DNA of 64,000 bases from the NCBI RefSeq assembly GCF_024172125.1, contig NZ_JAMZEA010000007.1, positions 186,001 through 250,000 of the forward strand, written 5' to 3'. Positions 30,771-38,964 of the stretch are shown piece after piece. Below the pieces are notes generated by a model. That model had not been told where the DNA came from and did not search any database. It saw nothing but the letters and a program-made list of their open reading frames with translations. A program made the translations under genes and the position numbers. Position 1 is the stretch's first letter, and each line of letters opens with the position of its first letter. This stretch comes from Actinomadura rupiterrae. GTDB lineage: Bacteria; Actinomycetota; Actinomycetes; Streptosporangiales; Streptosporangiaceae.

Positions 30771-31385
30771 TCAGCGGAGGGCGGCGAGGATGTCGGCCAC
30801 CTGGGCCCGGAAGAGGGCGGGCATGTCGATCTCGTCGGGCGCCAGGAGCCACTGGGTCTGGAGGCCGTCCATGAGGGCGATGACCCGGACGGCATAGGAG
30901 TCGGCGTCGATGCCGGCGCGGAACTCCCCGGCGGCGACTCCGGCGGCGAAGGACTCGGCCACGCGGGCGCGCAGGTGGGCGTAGCGGTCCCGGGCCCAGG
31001 CGCGCGCGGGGTGGTCGGCGGTGACGGCCTCGCTGGTCAGGACGGCGAACAGGCGCACCAGCTCGGGCGCGCGGGAGTTGTGCTCGACCAGGTCGGCCAG
31101 CGCGTCCAGCATGGCGGCGCCGGTGGGCGGGGCGCCGTCCGGGCCGAGGAAGCGCTCGGCGTCGCGGCGGTCGCGCAGGTCCAGGACGGCGACCAGGAGC
31201 TGCTCCTTGCTGCGGAAGTGGTGCAGCAGGCCGGGCTGGGAGAGCCCGGCGCGCTCGGCGACGCGGGCCAGGGACGTGCCCCGGTAGCCGTTCTCGGCGA
31301 ACTCCTGCATCGCGATGTGCAGGATCCGCTCGCGTCGCGCGTCTCCGGCGGCGTAGCCCCGCCGCCCGTCCGTCCTGGTGGCCAC
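30771..31385 (-). CDS. TetR family transcriptional regulator
   Basis: This 204-aa regulator has the HTH LARVAERAGLSQPGLLHHFRSKEQL (about residues 40-65) and a C-terminal ligand domain with AVTADHPARAWARDRYAHLRARVAE. It is divergent from the GH3 glycosidase gene, and a perfect 16-bp palindrome lies between them, so it is the likely repressor of that gene. Confidence 0.9.
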   Translation of the reverse strand: MATRTDGRRGYAAGDARRERILHIAMQEFAENGYRGTSLARVAERAGLSQPGLLHHFRSKEQLLVAVLDLRDRRDAERFLGPDGAPPTGAAMLDALADLVEHNSRAPELVRLFAVLTSEAVTADHPARAWARDRYAHLRARVAESFAAGVAAGEFRAGIDADSYAVRVIALMDGLQTQWLLAPDEIDMPALFRAQVADILAALR

Positions 31386-31433
31386 GGCGCCTCACTTTAC
31401 GCATCGGAGTAGGTCACGCACTGGTAACAAACC

Positions 31434-31449
31434 TACCGAGTACTCGGTA
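31434..31449. promoter_or_regulatory. 16-bp perfect palindrome, TetR operator
   Basis: TACCGAGTACTCGGTA is an exact palindrome. It lies 49 bp upstream of the tetR start and 56 bp upstream of the glycosidase start. Confidence 0.75.
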
Positions 31450-31504
31450 AAGCGGCATAGAGTCCGGACCGATGACGGGTTCCCCGCTGGTTTCAGGAGG
31501 TCTC

Positions 31505-33838
31505 ATGGAGGACGTGCTGCGGGCGCGGCTGGCCAAGCTCACGCTGGAGGAGAAGGTCGGCCTGCTGACCGGCGCCGACTTCTGGACGCTGCACCCGGTC
31601 CCGAAGATCGGGCTGCGCCGGATGGTGCTGTCGGACGGCCCGTCCGGCGTGCGCGGCACCACCTGGGACGAGCGGGACCCGAGCCTGCTGTTCCCCAGCG
31701 TCACCGCGCTCGCCGCGACCTGGGACGTCGCGGCGGCCGAGCGGACCGGGCGGCTGAACGGCGCGCAGGCGCGGGACAAGGGCGTGCACGTCCAGCTCGC
31801 GCCGACGATCAACCTGCACCGCACCCCGCTCGGCGGCCGGCACTTCGAGAACTTCTCCGAGGACCCGCTGCTGGTGTCCCGGATCGGGGCGGGGTTCGTC
31901 CGCGGCGTCCAGTCGGCGGGCGTCGCCGCGACGGTGAAGCACTTCGTGGGCAACGACTCGGAGACCGAGCGGAACTCCTACGACGCCGTGATCGACGACG
32001 AGACCCTGGACGAGCTGTACCTGCGCCCGTTCGAGGAGACGGTGAAGGCGGGCGCGTGGGCGGTCATGGCCGCCTACAACAAGGTCAACGGCCTCTCGAT
32101 GACCGAGCACAGGCCGCTGCTCACCGACGTGCTCAAGGTGAGGTGGGGCTTCGACGGCATCGTCATGTCGGACTGGACGGCGATCCGCTCGACCGCCGAG
32201 TCCGCGAACGCGGGCATGGACCTGGAGATGCCCGGCCTGCCCGGCCCGCTGAACTTCTGGCGGGACAAGCTGGTCGCGGCCGTCCGCGAGGGCGCGGTCT
32301 CCGAGGAGGTGATCGACGACAAGGTGCTGCGCATCCTGCGGCTGGCGGCGCGCGTGGGCGTGCTCGACGGGTTCCCCGAGCCGGCGCCGGTGAGCACGCC
32401 GTCCGACGCGCGCGAGCAGCTCCGCGACCTGGCCGCGCGCGGGATGGTGCTGCTGCGCAACGAGGGCGGCGTCCTGCCGCTGAACGCGCCGCGCAAGATC
32501 GCGCTGATCGGCCCGAACGCGGTGCGGTTCGGCGCGCAGGGCGGCGGGTCCGCGCACGTGAACCCGGAGCACGTGGTCACGCCGCTGGAGGGGCTGCGCC
32601 GCGTCCTCGGGGACGACACCGAGATCGAGCTGCGTGCGGGCGTCTACCCGCACAAGCGGTACGCGGGCCTGCCGATGGAGCTGGCGACCGATCCCGAAAC
32701 GGGCGGGCGCGGCGTCCGGCTGACGTTCCTGGACGCGCAGGGCGGCGTCCTCAAGTCGGAGAGGCGCGAGGCCGCGAGCTTCCTGTTCTTCGAGGGCATC
32801 CCGGACGGCACGGCGAAGATCACGGTGGCGACGGACGTCACGGTCGCCGAGCCGGGCCTGCACACCTTCGCCGCGCAGGGCCTCGGCACGTACGGGGTGA
32901 CGCTCGGCGACACGGTCACCGAGATCACGATGGCACTGGAGGGCGACGACCCGCTCGGCGGCCTGCTCGCTCCCCCGGAGCGCCGCTTCGTCCTGGAGCT
33001 GGACGCGGGCGCGACCGTCCCGTTCCGGCTGGAGCACGAGCTGAGCGGCGAGGCGCTGTTCGGCGCGGCGTCCTTCGGGCTCGGGTACTTCGCGCCGCAC
33101 CTGCCCGAGGACGACGAGCTGGACGCCTCGGTCGCCGCCGCCCGCGAGGCGGACGTCGCGATCGTGGTCGTCGGCACCAACGACGACGTGGAGTCCGAGG
33201 GCTTCGACCGGGACACCCTCGCGCTGCCCGGCCGCCAGGACGAGCTGGTCGCGGCCGTCGCCGCCGCCAACCCGCGCACCGTCGTGGTCGTGAACGCCGG
33301 TTCGCCGGTGCTGATGCCGTGGCGGGACGACGTGGCGGCCGTCCTGTGGGCGTGGCTGCCGGGCCAGGAGGGCGGCGACGCGATCGCGGACGTGCTGACC
33401 GGCGCGGCCGAGCCCGGCGGGCGCCTGCCCACCACGTTCCCGGCGTCGGAGGACAACGTCCTGTCGCCGGTCCCGGTGGACGGCGTGCTCGCCTACGAGG
33501 AGGGCGACAAGATCGGCTACCGGCACTACCCGGCGGACGACGTCGCGTACCCGTTCGGCCACGGCCTCGGCTACACGACCTGGGAGTACGCGGACGTCAA
33601 GGTCGTGGGAGGCGTCGCCGAGGTGACCGTCCGCAACACCGGGCACCGGACCGGACGCGAGGTCGTGCAGGCGTACGCGACGACCGACGAGATGCCGGTG
33701 CGGCTGGCGGGGTTCGCCGTCGCGGAGGCGGCTCCGGGCGAGTCGGTGACCGTCCGGATCGAGCTGGACGACCGGCTTCCGGCGTCCTGCCGGGTGCACG
33801 TGGGCCGCTCGGTGGCGGACCTCCGGCTGCACGCCTGA
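31505..33838 (+). CDS. GH3 family beta-glucosidase-like enzyme
   Basis: This 777-aa family 3 glycoside hydrolase has DFWTLHPVPKIGLRRMVLSDGPSGVRG (N-terminal barrel), KHFVGNDSETERNSYDAVID, the nucleophile Asp in GIVMSDWTAIRSTAESANAGMDLEMP, a PA14-like insert (about 390-530), and the second domain with VVVGTNDDVESEGFDRDTLALPGRQDELVAAV and LPTTFPASEDN. There is no signal peptide, so it acts inside the cell on imported oligosaccharides or glycosides. ATG at 31505 has a strong AGGAGG 5 nt upstream; an in-frame ATG at 31472 is not preferred. Confidence 0.92.
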   Translation: MEDVLRARLAKLTLEEKVGLLTGADFWTLHPVPKIGLRRMVLSDGPSGVRGTTWDERDPSLLFPSVTALAATWDVAAAERTGRLNGAQARDKGVHVQLAPTINLHRTPLGGRHFENFSEDPLLVSRIGAGFVRGVQSAGVAATVKHFVGNDSETERNSYDAVIDDETLDELYLRPFEETVKAGAWAVMAAYNKVNGLSMTEHRPLLTDVLKVRWGFDGIVMSDWTAIRSTAESANAGMDLEMPGLPGPLNFWRDKLVAAVREGAVSEEVIDDKVLRILRLAARVGVLDGFPEPAPVSTPSDAREQLRDLAARGMVLLRNEGGVLPLNAPRKIALIGPNAVRFGAQGGGSAHVNPEHVVTPLEGLRRVLGDDTEIELRAGVYPHKRYAGLPMELATDPETGGRGVRLTFLDAQGGVLKSERREAASFLFFEGIPDGTAKITVATDVTVAEPGLHTFAAQGLGTYGVTLGDTVTEITMALEGDDPLGGLLAPPERRFVLELDAGATVPFRLEHELSGEALFGAASFGLGYFAPHLPEDDELDASVAAAREADVAIVVVGTNDDVESEGFDRDTLALPGRQDELVAAVAAANPRTVVVVNAGSPVLMPWRDDVAAVLWAWLPGQEGGDAIADVLTGAAEPGGRLPTTFPASEDNVLSPVPVDGVLAYEEGDKIGYRHYPADDVAYPFGHGLGYTTWEYADVKVVGGVAEVTVRNTGHRTGREVVQAYATTDEMPVRLAGFAVAEAAPGESVTVRIELDDRLPASCRVHVGRSVADLRLHA

Positions 33839-33844
33839 GACCCC

Positions 33845-33876
33845 GGCGCGTCCCCCCGACGCCCCGGGGACGCGCC
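33845..33876 (+). terminator. Hairpin after the glycosidase gene
   Basis: GGCGCGTCCCC and GGGGACGCGCC are exact 11-bp complements around a 10-nt loop, just after the stop at 33838. No T-run is present. Confidence 0.6.
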
Positions 33877-33909
33877 GAACGAGGCGATACGCCTGATTTG
33901 TCAGACTAT

Positions 33910-33933
33910 GCCGTCCCGGCCTGCCGGGACGGC
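33910..33933. terminator. Second hairpin between glycosidase and merR
   Basis: GCCGTCCCGGC-CT-GCCGGGACGGC is a perfect 11-bp inverted repeat with a 2-nt loop, between the two genes. Confidence 0.5.
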
Positions 33934-33945
33934 GCCCTCGTTTGT

Positions 33946-33996
33946 TGGATAGTGCCGGTATTCAATGCCCCTCCTGCTGGATAGTGGCGATATCCA
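33946..33996. promoter_or_regulatory. Two tandem MerR-type operators
   Basis: TGGATA-N7-TATTCA (33946-33964) and TGGATA-N7-TATCCA (33978-33996) have the same arms, 19 bp in length, and lie 32 bp apart, three helical turns. The second is exact. They lie 35-85 bp upstream of the GTG at 34031 and are the probable autoregulatory sites of the MerR protein. Confidence 0.65.
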
Positions 33997-34030
33997 GACG
34001 CGGCAGGCATCAGGCGAGGGGCGTGGACGG

Positions 34031-34666
34031 GTGCAGATCTCCGAACTCAGCGACCGCAGCGGGCTGACCGTTCAGACGATCAAGTTCTACATCCGCGAGG
34101 GCCTGCTGCCGAAGGGCACCTCGACCACGGTCACCCGCGCCGACTACGACCAGCGGCACCTGGAGCGGCTGCGGCTGATCCGGGCGCTGCGCGAGGTCGG
34201 CGACCTGCCGGTGGCGTCCATCAAGAAGATCGTCGCCGCGATGGAGGACGAGTCGGTCGGGCTGCACGAGCTGTTCGGCACCACCCAGTACGCGCTCGGC
34301 CCGCACATCATCCCGCCGAACGACCCGCACTGGCGGGCCGCGCGCGAGGACGTGGACATGCTCGTCCGCGAGCTGGGCTGGGAGGTCGGCGAGCGCGCGC
34401 CCGCCCGCGCGCTGCTCGCCCAGACCTTCGTCGCGCTGCGCCGGCTCGGCTTCCCGGTCACCCTCACCGACCTGCGCCCCTACGTCACCGCCGCGACCTC
34501 GGTCGCCGAGCACGAGATCAACCGGGTGGCGCTGGACAACCCGCGCACGCTGACCGTGCACGCGATGCTCGCCTCGACCGTGATCTACGAGCAGGTCCTC
34601 ACCGCGCTGCACCGGCTCGCCCAGGAGGACGCCTCCGCGCGCCGCTTCGCCCCCGAAGCGTCCTGA
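34031..34666 (+). CDS. MerR family transcriptional regulator
   Basis: This 211-aa protein has an N-terminal MerR winged-helix (VQISELSDRSGLTVQTIKFYIREGLLPKG to ~residue 70) and a longer helical C-terminal part with PRTLTVHAMLASTVIYEQVLTALHRLAQEDA. I chose GTG at 34031 because the HTH begins directly after it and the two palindromes upstream look like operator DNA; an ATG at 33965 would place 22 residues on that DNA. The effector is unknown. Confidence 0.82.
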   Translation: MQISELSDRSGLTVQTIKFYIREGLLPKGTSTTVTRADYDQRHLERLRLIRALREVGDLPVASIKKIVAAMEDESVGLHELFGTTQYALGPHIIPPNDPHWRAAREDVDMLVRELGWEVGERAPARALLAQTFVALRRLGFPVTLTDLRPYVTAATSVAEHEINRVALDNPRTLTVHAMLASTVIYEQVLTALHRLAQEDASARRFAPEAS

Positions 34667-34886
34667 CCCGCGAAACCCTGGCACGCCGAACCCCGGCACG
34701 CGAAACGGCGGCCCGGCCGGCGGAAAAACCGATTCGGCGGCCGGAATGGCGTTCCCGCACGTCGCCGGCGGTGTGACTCACGCCACTTCGGCACTTTTCC
34801 CGTATATCGGGTCGGAATTCTCATGTCGCATTAACGACGTAACATGGGAATTCACCGGTGCGAAAAGAGGGCGAAGTGAGCGGCCG
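34667..34886. other. Intergenic region with long inverted repeat
   Basis: No gene is seen. It holds CCCGTATATCGGG (34798-34810) and a pair GAATTCTCATGT (34815) / ACATGGGAATTC (34842). The latter two are inverted with one mismatch over 12 bp, 15 bp apart, and stand out by low GC. Confidence 0.5.
34815..34853. promoter_or_regulatory. 12-bp inverted repeat upstream of DUF202 genes
   Basis: GAATTCTCATGT (34815-34826) and ACATGGGAATTC (34842-34853) are complementary at 11 of 12 positions with a 15-bp spacer. It is just upstream of the DUF202 pair and in AT-rich DNA; the binding protein is unknown. Confidence 0.5.
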
Positions 34887-35273
34887 ATGAGCGTCCAGGA
34901 CTCCCGCGACCGGCATCCGCGCTGGACGGAGCGGCTGCTGGCCGAGGGCCGGGACCCCGACCCGCGGTTCACCCTCGCCAACGAGCGGACCTTCCTCGCC
35001 TGGATCCGCACCGCGCTGGCCCTGATCGCGGGCGGTGTCGGGCTCGCGCTCAGCGGGCACCTGATCACCGGTCCGCTCCGGCACGGCCTGGCCGCCGCGT
35101 TCGCGGCCGTCGGCGCGCTGGTCGCGATGCTGGCGTTCCGGCGCTGGCTGCGCACCGAGCGGGCGCTGCGCAAGGACGAGACGCTCCCGCCGCCCGTCCT
35201 CGCGCCGCTGATGTCCTACGGCCTCGCCGCCGCGGCCGTCGTCGTCCTGGTGGCGCTCCTGCTCACCCGATGA
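34887..35273 (+). CDS. DUF202 family membrane protein
   Basis: This 128-aa protein has the family block DPRFTLANERTFLAWIRTALALIAGGVGLAL and three membrane helices (residues ~38-60, 67-86 and 107-127). Such proteins are often found in pairs, as here with the next gene, and are of unknown role. ATG at 34887; the gene overlaps the next by 4 bp (ATGA). Confidence 0.85.
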   Translation: MSVQDSRDRHPRWTERLLAEGRDPDPRFTLANERTFLAWIRTALALIAGGVGLALSGHLITGPLRHGLAAAFAAVGALVAMLAFRRWLRTERALRKDETLPPPVLAPLMSYGLAAAAVVVLVALLLTR

Positions 35274-35632
35274 CCGTCCGGGACGGAAGCGGCAGGCCCG
35301 CGCGGCGCCCCGGTCGCGTGCCGCAGGAGATCTGGGACCCGGGGGCGCAGCCGGAGCGGACCTCGCTCGCCTGGACGCGGACGACCGTGGCGTTCATGGC
35401 GGCCGGGCTGCTGTGCGTGCGCCTCGCCCCGGACGACCTGGGCACCGCGCTCGCGGCCGTCGCGGTGTTCGGCCTGGCGGCCCTGCACGCCCGCCGGACG
35501 AGCTGGCAGCGGCGCAAGCGCGGGCGGCGGCTCCGGGCGGGCGAGTCGGTGGCCGATCCCGGCTCGATCCTGCTGCTGACCAGCGTGACCGTCCTGCTTG
35601 GGCTGATGGGGATCGCGTTCGCGCTGCACTGA
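35270..35632 (+). CDS. DUF202 family membrane protein, partner
   Basis: This 120-aa DUF202 protein has EIWDPGAQPERTSLAWTRTTVAFMAAGLLCVRL and hydrophobic segments at ~44-70 and 98-120. It is translationally coupled to the preceding DUF202 gene; the pair presumably forms one membrane complex. Confidence 0.85.
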   Translation: MTVRDGSGRPARRPGRVPQEIWDPGAQPERTSLAWTRTTVAFMAAGLLCVRLAPDDLGTALAAVAVFGLAALHARRTSWQRRKRGRRLRAGESVADPGSILLLTSVTVLLGLMGIAFALH

Positions 35633-35734
35633 GCGATCCATGCGAGCCCATGCGAGCCATGCGGGGTGCGCATGGCTGCCATGTGAGATGTTCGCTGGTG
35701 GTATGGCTCGCGGCGTCCTAACGTCGTTCGCGTT

Positions 35735-36568
35735 ATGACACGCATCGCTTTCCTTGGACTCGGGCGCATGGGCGCCCCGATGGCCGGACGGCTCCTCGCC
35801 GCCGGCCACGAACTGACCGTCTGGAACCGCACGCCCGAGCGTGCCGCCCCTCTCGCCTCGCGGGGCGCGCGCACCGCCGCGACGCCCGCCGAGGCCGTCG
35901 CCGGGCACGACCTGGTGATCAGCATGCTGACCGACGCCGCGGCCGTGCACGACGTGCTGCTCGGCGCGCGGATCGCGCCCGGCACGCTGGTCGTCGAGAT
36001 GTCCACGATCGGCCCGGACGCCGTGCGCGAGCTGCGCGAACGCCTCCCGGCGGGCGTCGCGCTCGTGGACGCGCCGGTGCTCGGCAGCGTCCCGCACGCG
36101 GAGGCCGGCGAGCTGATCATCATGCCGGGCGGGGCGGACGCGGACGTCGAGCGCGCCGCGGACGTGCTCGGCGTGTTCGGGCCCGTCCGGCCGGTCGGCG
36201 CGTCCGGGCAGGGGGCGGCGGCGAAGCTCGTCGTCAACAGCGCGCTGATCGCCGCGTTCGGCGCCGTCGCGGAGGCCGTCCAGCTCGCGACCTCGCTCGG
36301 GCTCGACCGCGACACCGCGCTCGAACTGCTCGGCCGCGCGCTCCCGCAGGCCGAGCGCACCCGGACCCGCAACCCGGACGCGCCCGTCACCTTCACCGCC
36401 GGGCTCGCCGACAAGGACCTCGGCCTCGCGCTCGGCCTGCTCGGCCCGGACGCCGGCGTGCTCGCCGCCGCCCGCGCCCACACCGCCGCCGCCGTCGAGC
36501 GCGGCCTCGGCGGCGCCGACATCACCGTTCTCGTCCCCTCGGAGGCCGCCGATGCGCGTGACCATTGA
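35735..36568 (+). CDS. NAD(P)-dependent beta-hydroxyacid dehydrogenase family
   Basis: This 277-aa protein has RIAFLGLGRMGAPMAGRLL, VDAPVLGSVPHAEAGELIIMPGG and the catalytic Lys in GQGAAAKLVVNSAL. It is a paralogue of the gene at 17529 and related to 3-hydroxyisobutyrate and tartronate semialdehyde dehydrogenases. The following Rid-family gene overlaps by 17 bp. Confidence 0.9.
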   Translation: MTRIAFLGLGRMGAPMAGRLLAAGHELTVWNRTPERAAPLASRGARTAATPAEAVAGHDLVISMLTDAAAVHDVLLGARIAPGTLVVEMSTIGPDAVRELRERLPAGVALVDAPVLGSVPHAEAGELIIMPGGADADVERAADVLGVFGPVRPVGASGQGAAAKLVVNSALIAAFGAVAEAVQLATSLGLDRDTALELLGRALPQAERTRTRNPDAPVTFTAGLADKDLGLALGLLGPDAGVLAAARAHTAAAVERGLGGADITVLVPSEAADARDH

Positions 36569-36950
36569 CAACCCGCCGACCGTCCCGGCGACCAACGGCT
36601 TCTACTCGCACGTCGCGCACGTGTCGGCCGGGCCGCTGCTGTTCCTGTCCGGGCAGGTCGCGTTCGGCGACGACGGCGAGATCGACGGCGTCGGCGACAT
36701 GGGCCGGCAGTCGGAGGTGATCATGTCGATCATCGAGCGGCTGCTCGCCGCGCACGGCGCGTCCTTCGCCGACGTGATCAACATCCGCACCTTCGTCACC
36801 GACCTGTCCCGCGTCCGGGAGTACGGCGCGGTGCGCAACCGCTACTTCCCCAAGGACCCGCCGACCAGCACGACCGTCGAGGTGTCCAAGCTGTTCCACC
36901 CGGACGCCCTGCTGGAGGTCGAGGTCGTCGCCGCCGCGCCGGCCGCCTGA
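36552..36950 (+). CDS. RidA family enamine/imine deaminase
   Basis: This 132-aa protein has FYSHVAHVSAGPLLFLSGQVAFGDDGEIDG and TSTTVEVSKLFHPDALLEVEVVA, the chorismate-mutase-like fold of YjgF/RidA proteins. A catalytic-type Arg (in YGAVRNRYF) is present. Rid proteins hydrolyse reactive 2-aminoacrylate and other imines. The overlap with the dehydrogenase upstream suggests a joint pathway, such as clearing an imine formed from an amino acid. Confidence 0.88.
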   Translation: MRVTIDNPPTVPATNGFYSHVAHVSAGPLLFLSGQVAFGDDGEIDGVGDMGRQSEVIMSIIERLLAAHGASFADVINIRTFVTDLSRVREYGAVRNRYFPKDPPTSTTVEVSKLFHPDALLEVEVVAAAPAA

Positions 36951-36957
36951 CCCGGCG

Positions 36958-37896
36958 TCACGGCCGCGCCGTGGCCGCGGGCTGGAGCAGCTCGGCGGCC
37001 ACGGCGCGCAGGTCGTCCAGGAAGGCGGTGACCGCGGGGGCGCGGCGGGCGTGGCGCGCGACCGCCGCATAGACCGCCCGCTGGGGCTCGGCATCGGCGT
37101 CCGCGACGGACAGGGGCTTCAGGGCCACGTCGTCGCGGACGCCGCCGACCGCCAGCGCGGGCACGAACGTCACGCCGAAACCGGCGGCGACCAGGCCCAG
37201 CTTGGACGTCCACTCCGCCACCCGCAGCGGCGTCCGGGGGACGAACCCGGCAGGCGCGCAGCGGGCGTGCAGGGCGGCGACGGCCGCCGCGTCGTCCGCG
37301 ACGATCCAGTTCTCGCCCGCCAGCTCGTCCAGCGGGACGGTCCGGCGGCGCGCCAGCCGGTGCGCCTTCGGCAGCGCGACGAGCAGCGGGTCGCCGCCGA
37401 GCGCGATCAGATCGGTTCCGAGCTTGCCCAGCTTGTGGGTGCTGACCAGGGCGAGGTCGAGCTCCCCAGCGTCCAGGGCGGGCAGCAGGCGCTCGGTCAG
37501 CCCCTCGCGCAACCGGATCTCCACGCCCGGATGCCGCGCCCCGAACCGGCCGAGCGCGCGCGGGACGAGCACGGCGTTCGCCGTCGAGAACGCCCCGAGC
37601 CGCAGCATCCCCGTATCCACCTGGCGGAGGCCGTCCAGCGCCCGCGCGGTGTCGGCGTACCGCTCCAGCAGGGCGCGCGCGTGCGGCAGCAGGTACTCCC
37701 CCGCCGGAGTCGGCCGGACGCCCCGGGCGCCGCGCGCGAACAGCTCGACGCCGCACGCCTCCTCCAGCGTCCTGACCTGCCGCGACACCGCCGACTGCGT
37801 GTAGCCGAGCGCGGTCGCGGCGGCGGTGAACGAGCCCAGCTCGGCCACCGACGCGAACGTCCGCAGCAGCACGGGATCCAGGGCTTCGGCGCGCAC
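36958..37896 (-). CDS. LysR family transcriptional regulator
   Basis: This 312-aa regulator has an N-terminal LysR HTH (LLRTFASVAELGSFTAAATALGYTQSAVSRQVRTLEEACG, residues ~9-48) and the substrate-binding-like effector domain. It is convergent with the dehydrogenase/Rid pair, whose end is 7 nt away, so its target may lie on the other side (the SAM hydrolase-like gene at 38067). Confidence 0.92.
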   Translation of the reverse strand: MRAEALDPVLLRTFASVAELGSFTAAATALGYTQSAVSRQVRTLEEACGVELFARGARGVRPTPAGEYLLPHARALLERYADTARALDGLRQVDTGMLRLGAFSTANAVLVPRALGRFGARHPGVEIRLREGLTERLLPALDAGELDLALVSTHKLGKLGTDLIALGGDPLLVALPKAHRLARRRTVPLDELAGENWIVADDAAAVAALHARCAPAGFVPRTPLRVAEWTSKLGLVAAGFGVTFVPALAVGGVRDDVALKPLSVADADAEPQRAVYAAVARHARRAPAVTAFLDDLRAVAAELLQPAATARP

Positions 37897-38014
37897 CGCC
37901 GCAGCATACGTCCCGCCCGCCCGGTCCGCGCGCGCCCGAGCGGACGCCGCACGACAGGGGGCGGACCGGCGCGGGATACCCCACCGCGATTGTGTGGAAT
38001 GCGGGGCGGCTTGG

Positions 38015-38043
38015 TACGCTCAGGCATCACTTTCCGTGATCAC
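38015..38043 (+). promoter_or_regulatory. Candidate promoter and operator upstream of the SAM hydrolase-like gene
   Basis: TACGCT at 38015 is a plausible -10 box with TTGTGT (37990) as -35. GTGATCAC at 38036-38043 is a palindrome and its half-site recurs at 38052 and in the preceding CACTTTCCGTGATCAC. This could be a regulator site near the start point. Confidence 0.35.
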
Positions 38044-38066
38044 CGCAGCTCGTGATAGGTCCGCCC

Positions 38067-38876
38067 GTGCCCGAAACCCGCCCGTTCGCCAGCCTCACCA
38101 CCGACTTCGGCGCCGCCTACAGCGGCACCTGCGCGGGTGTGATGTACGCGATCGCCCCCGAAGCCAACGTGCTCGTGCTGAGCGACGAGGTCACCCCGTA
38201 CCGGATCGTCGAGGGCGCGATGCTGCTCCGGCAGGCGCTGCCCTACCTGCCGGTCGGCGTGCACGTCGGGATCATCGACCCGGGCGTCGGCACCCCGCGC
38301 CGTCCGGTCGCGGTCGCCACCGGACGCGGCGACGTGCTGGTCGGCCCGGACAACGGCCTGCTGGTCCCCGCCGCCGAGGCGCTCGGCGGCGTGACCGCCG
38401 CGCACTACCTGGAGAACCCCGCCTACCGGCAGCCCGCGGTCTCCACCACCTTCCACGGCCGGGACATCTTCGCGCCCGCCGCCGGACACCTCCTCACGGG
38501 CGTCCCGATCGCCGAGCTGGGCGCCGCCGCGGACGCCCTGCTCCCGCTCGACCTGCCCGCCCCCGTCGTCGCGGACGGCTCGCTCACCGCGTCCGTCCTC
38601 TACACCGACCAGTTCGGCAGCCTCGTCCTCGGCGCCGAGCCCGCCGACCTCACCGGCGCGCTCGGTGAACTGCCGTTCGGCACCGGCCTCGAACTGGCTT
38701 GGGACGGCGGCCGGGCGCGCGTACCGTTCGAGGAGACCTTCGGCAAGGTCGCCGTCGGCGAGTCCCTGGTGTGGGTCGACTCGTCCGGGCGGCTCGGCCT
38801 CGCCGTCAACCAGGGTTCGGCGGCCGAACGCTTCGGCCTCGCCGACGGCATGGCCCTGACGATCACCCGAGCCTGA
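38067..38876 (+). CDS. SAM hydroxide adenosyltransferase (SAM hydrolase-like) family protein
   Basis: This 269-aa member of the DUF62 family (PF01887) has ASLTTDFGAAYSG (catalytic-type Asp), VHVGIIDPGVGTPRRP, GPDNGLLVPAAEA and TFHGRDIFAPAAGHLL. The family splits SAM with water or halide; characterised relatives are chlorinase SalL and fluorinase. GTG at 38067 gives PETRPFASLTTDFG; GTG at 38052 is also possible. It stands in front of an amino acid ABC transporter operon with an ~88-nt gap. Confidence 0.88.
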   Translation: MPETRPFASLTTDFGAAYSGTCAGVMYAIAPEANVLVLSDEVTPYRIVEGAMLLRQALPYLPVGVHVGIIDPGVGTPRRPVAVATGRGDVLVGPDNGLLVPAAEALGGVTAAHYLENPAYRQPAVSTTFHGRDIFAPAAGHLLTGVPIAELGAAADALLPLDLPAPVVADGSLTASVLYTDQFGSLVLGAEPADLTGALGELPFGTGLELAWDGGRARVPFEETFGKVAVGESLVWVDSSGRLGLAVNQGSAAERFGLADGMALTITRA

Positions 38877-38964
38877 CGCACCCGCGCCACCCGAGGACCC
38901 CGCAGACCCCGCCGCTCCCGGTTCCACCGCCACTCCGATCCCGTCGCATCGCTGGAGGCCCGCC

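Noticed and set aside
31493..33832. Long open frame of 779 codons antisense to the GH3 glycosidase
   Set aside because: It has no motifs and is the usual GC-driven antisense shadow of a conserved gene.
38877..38964. SAM riboswitch before the amino acid ABC genes
   Set aside because: I see no SAM-I or SAM-II aptamer core; only an 88-nt spacer with no recognisable structure.
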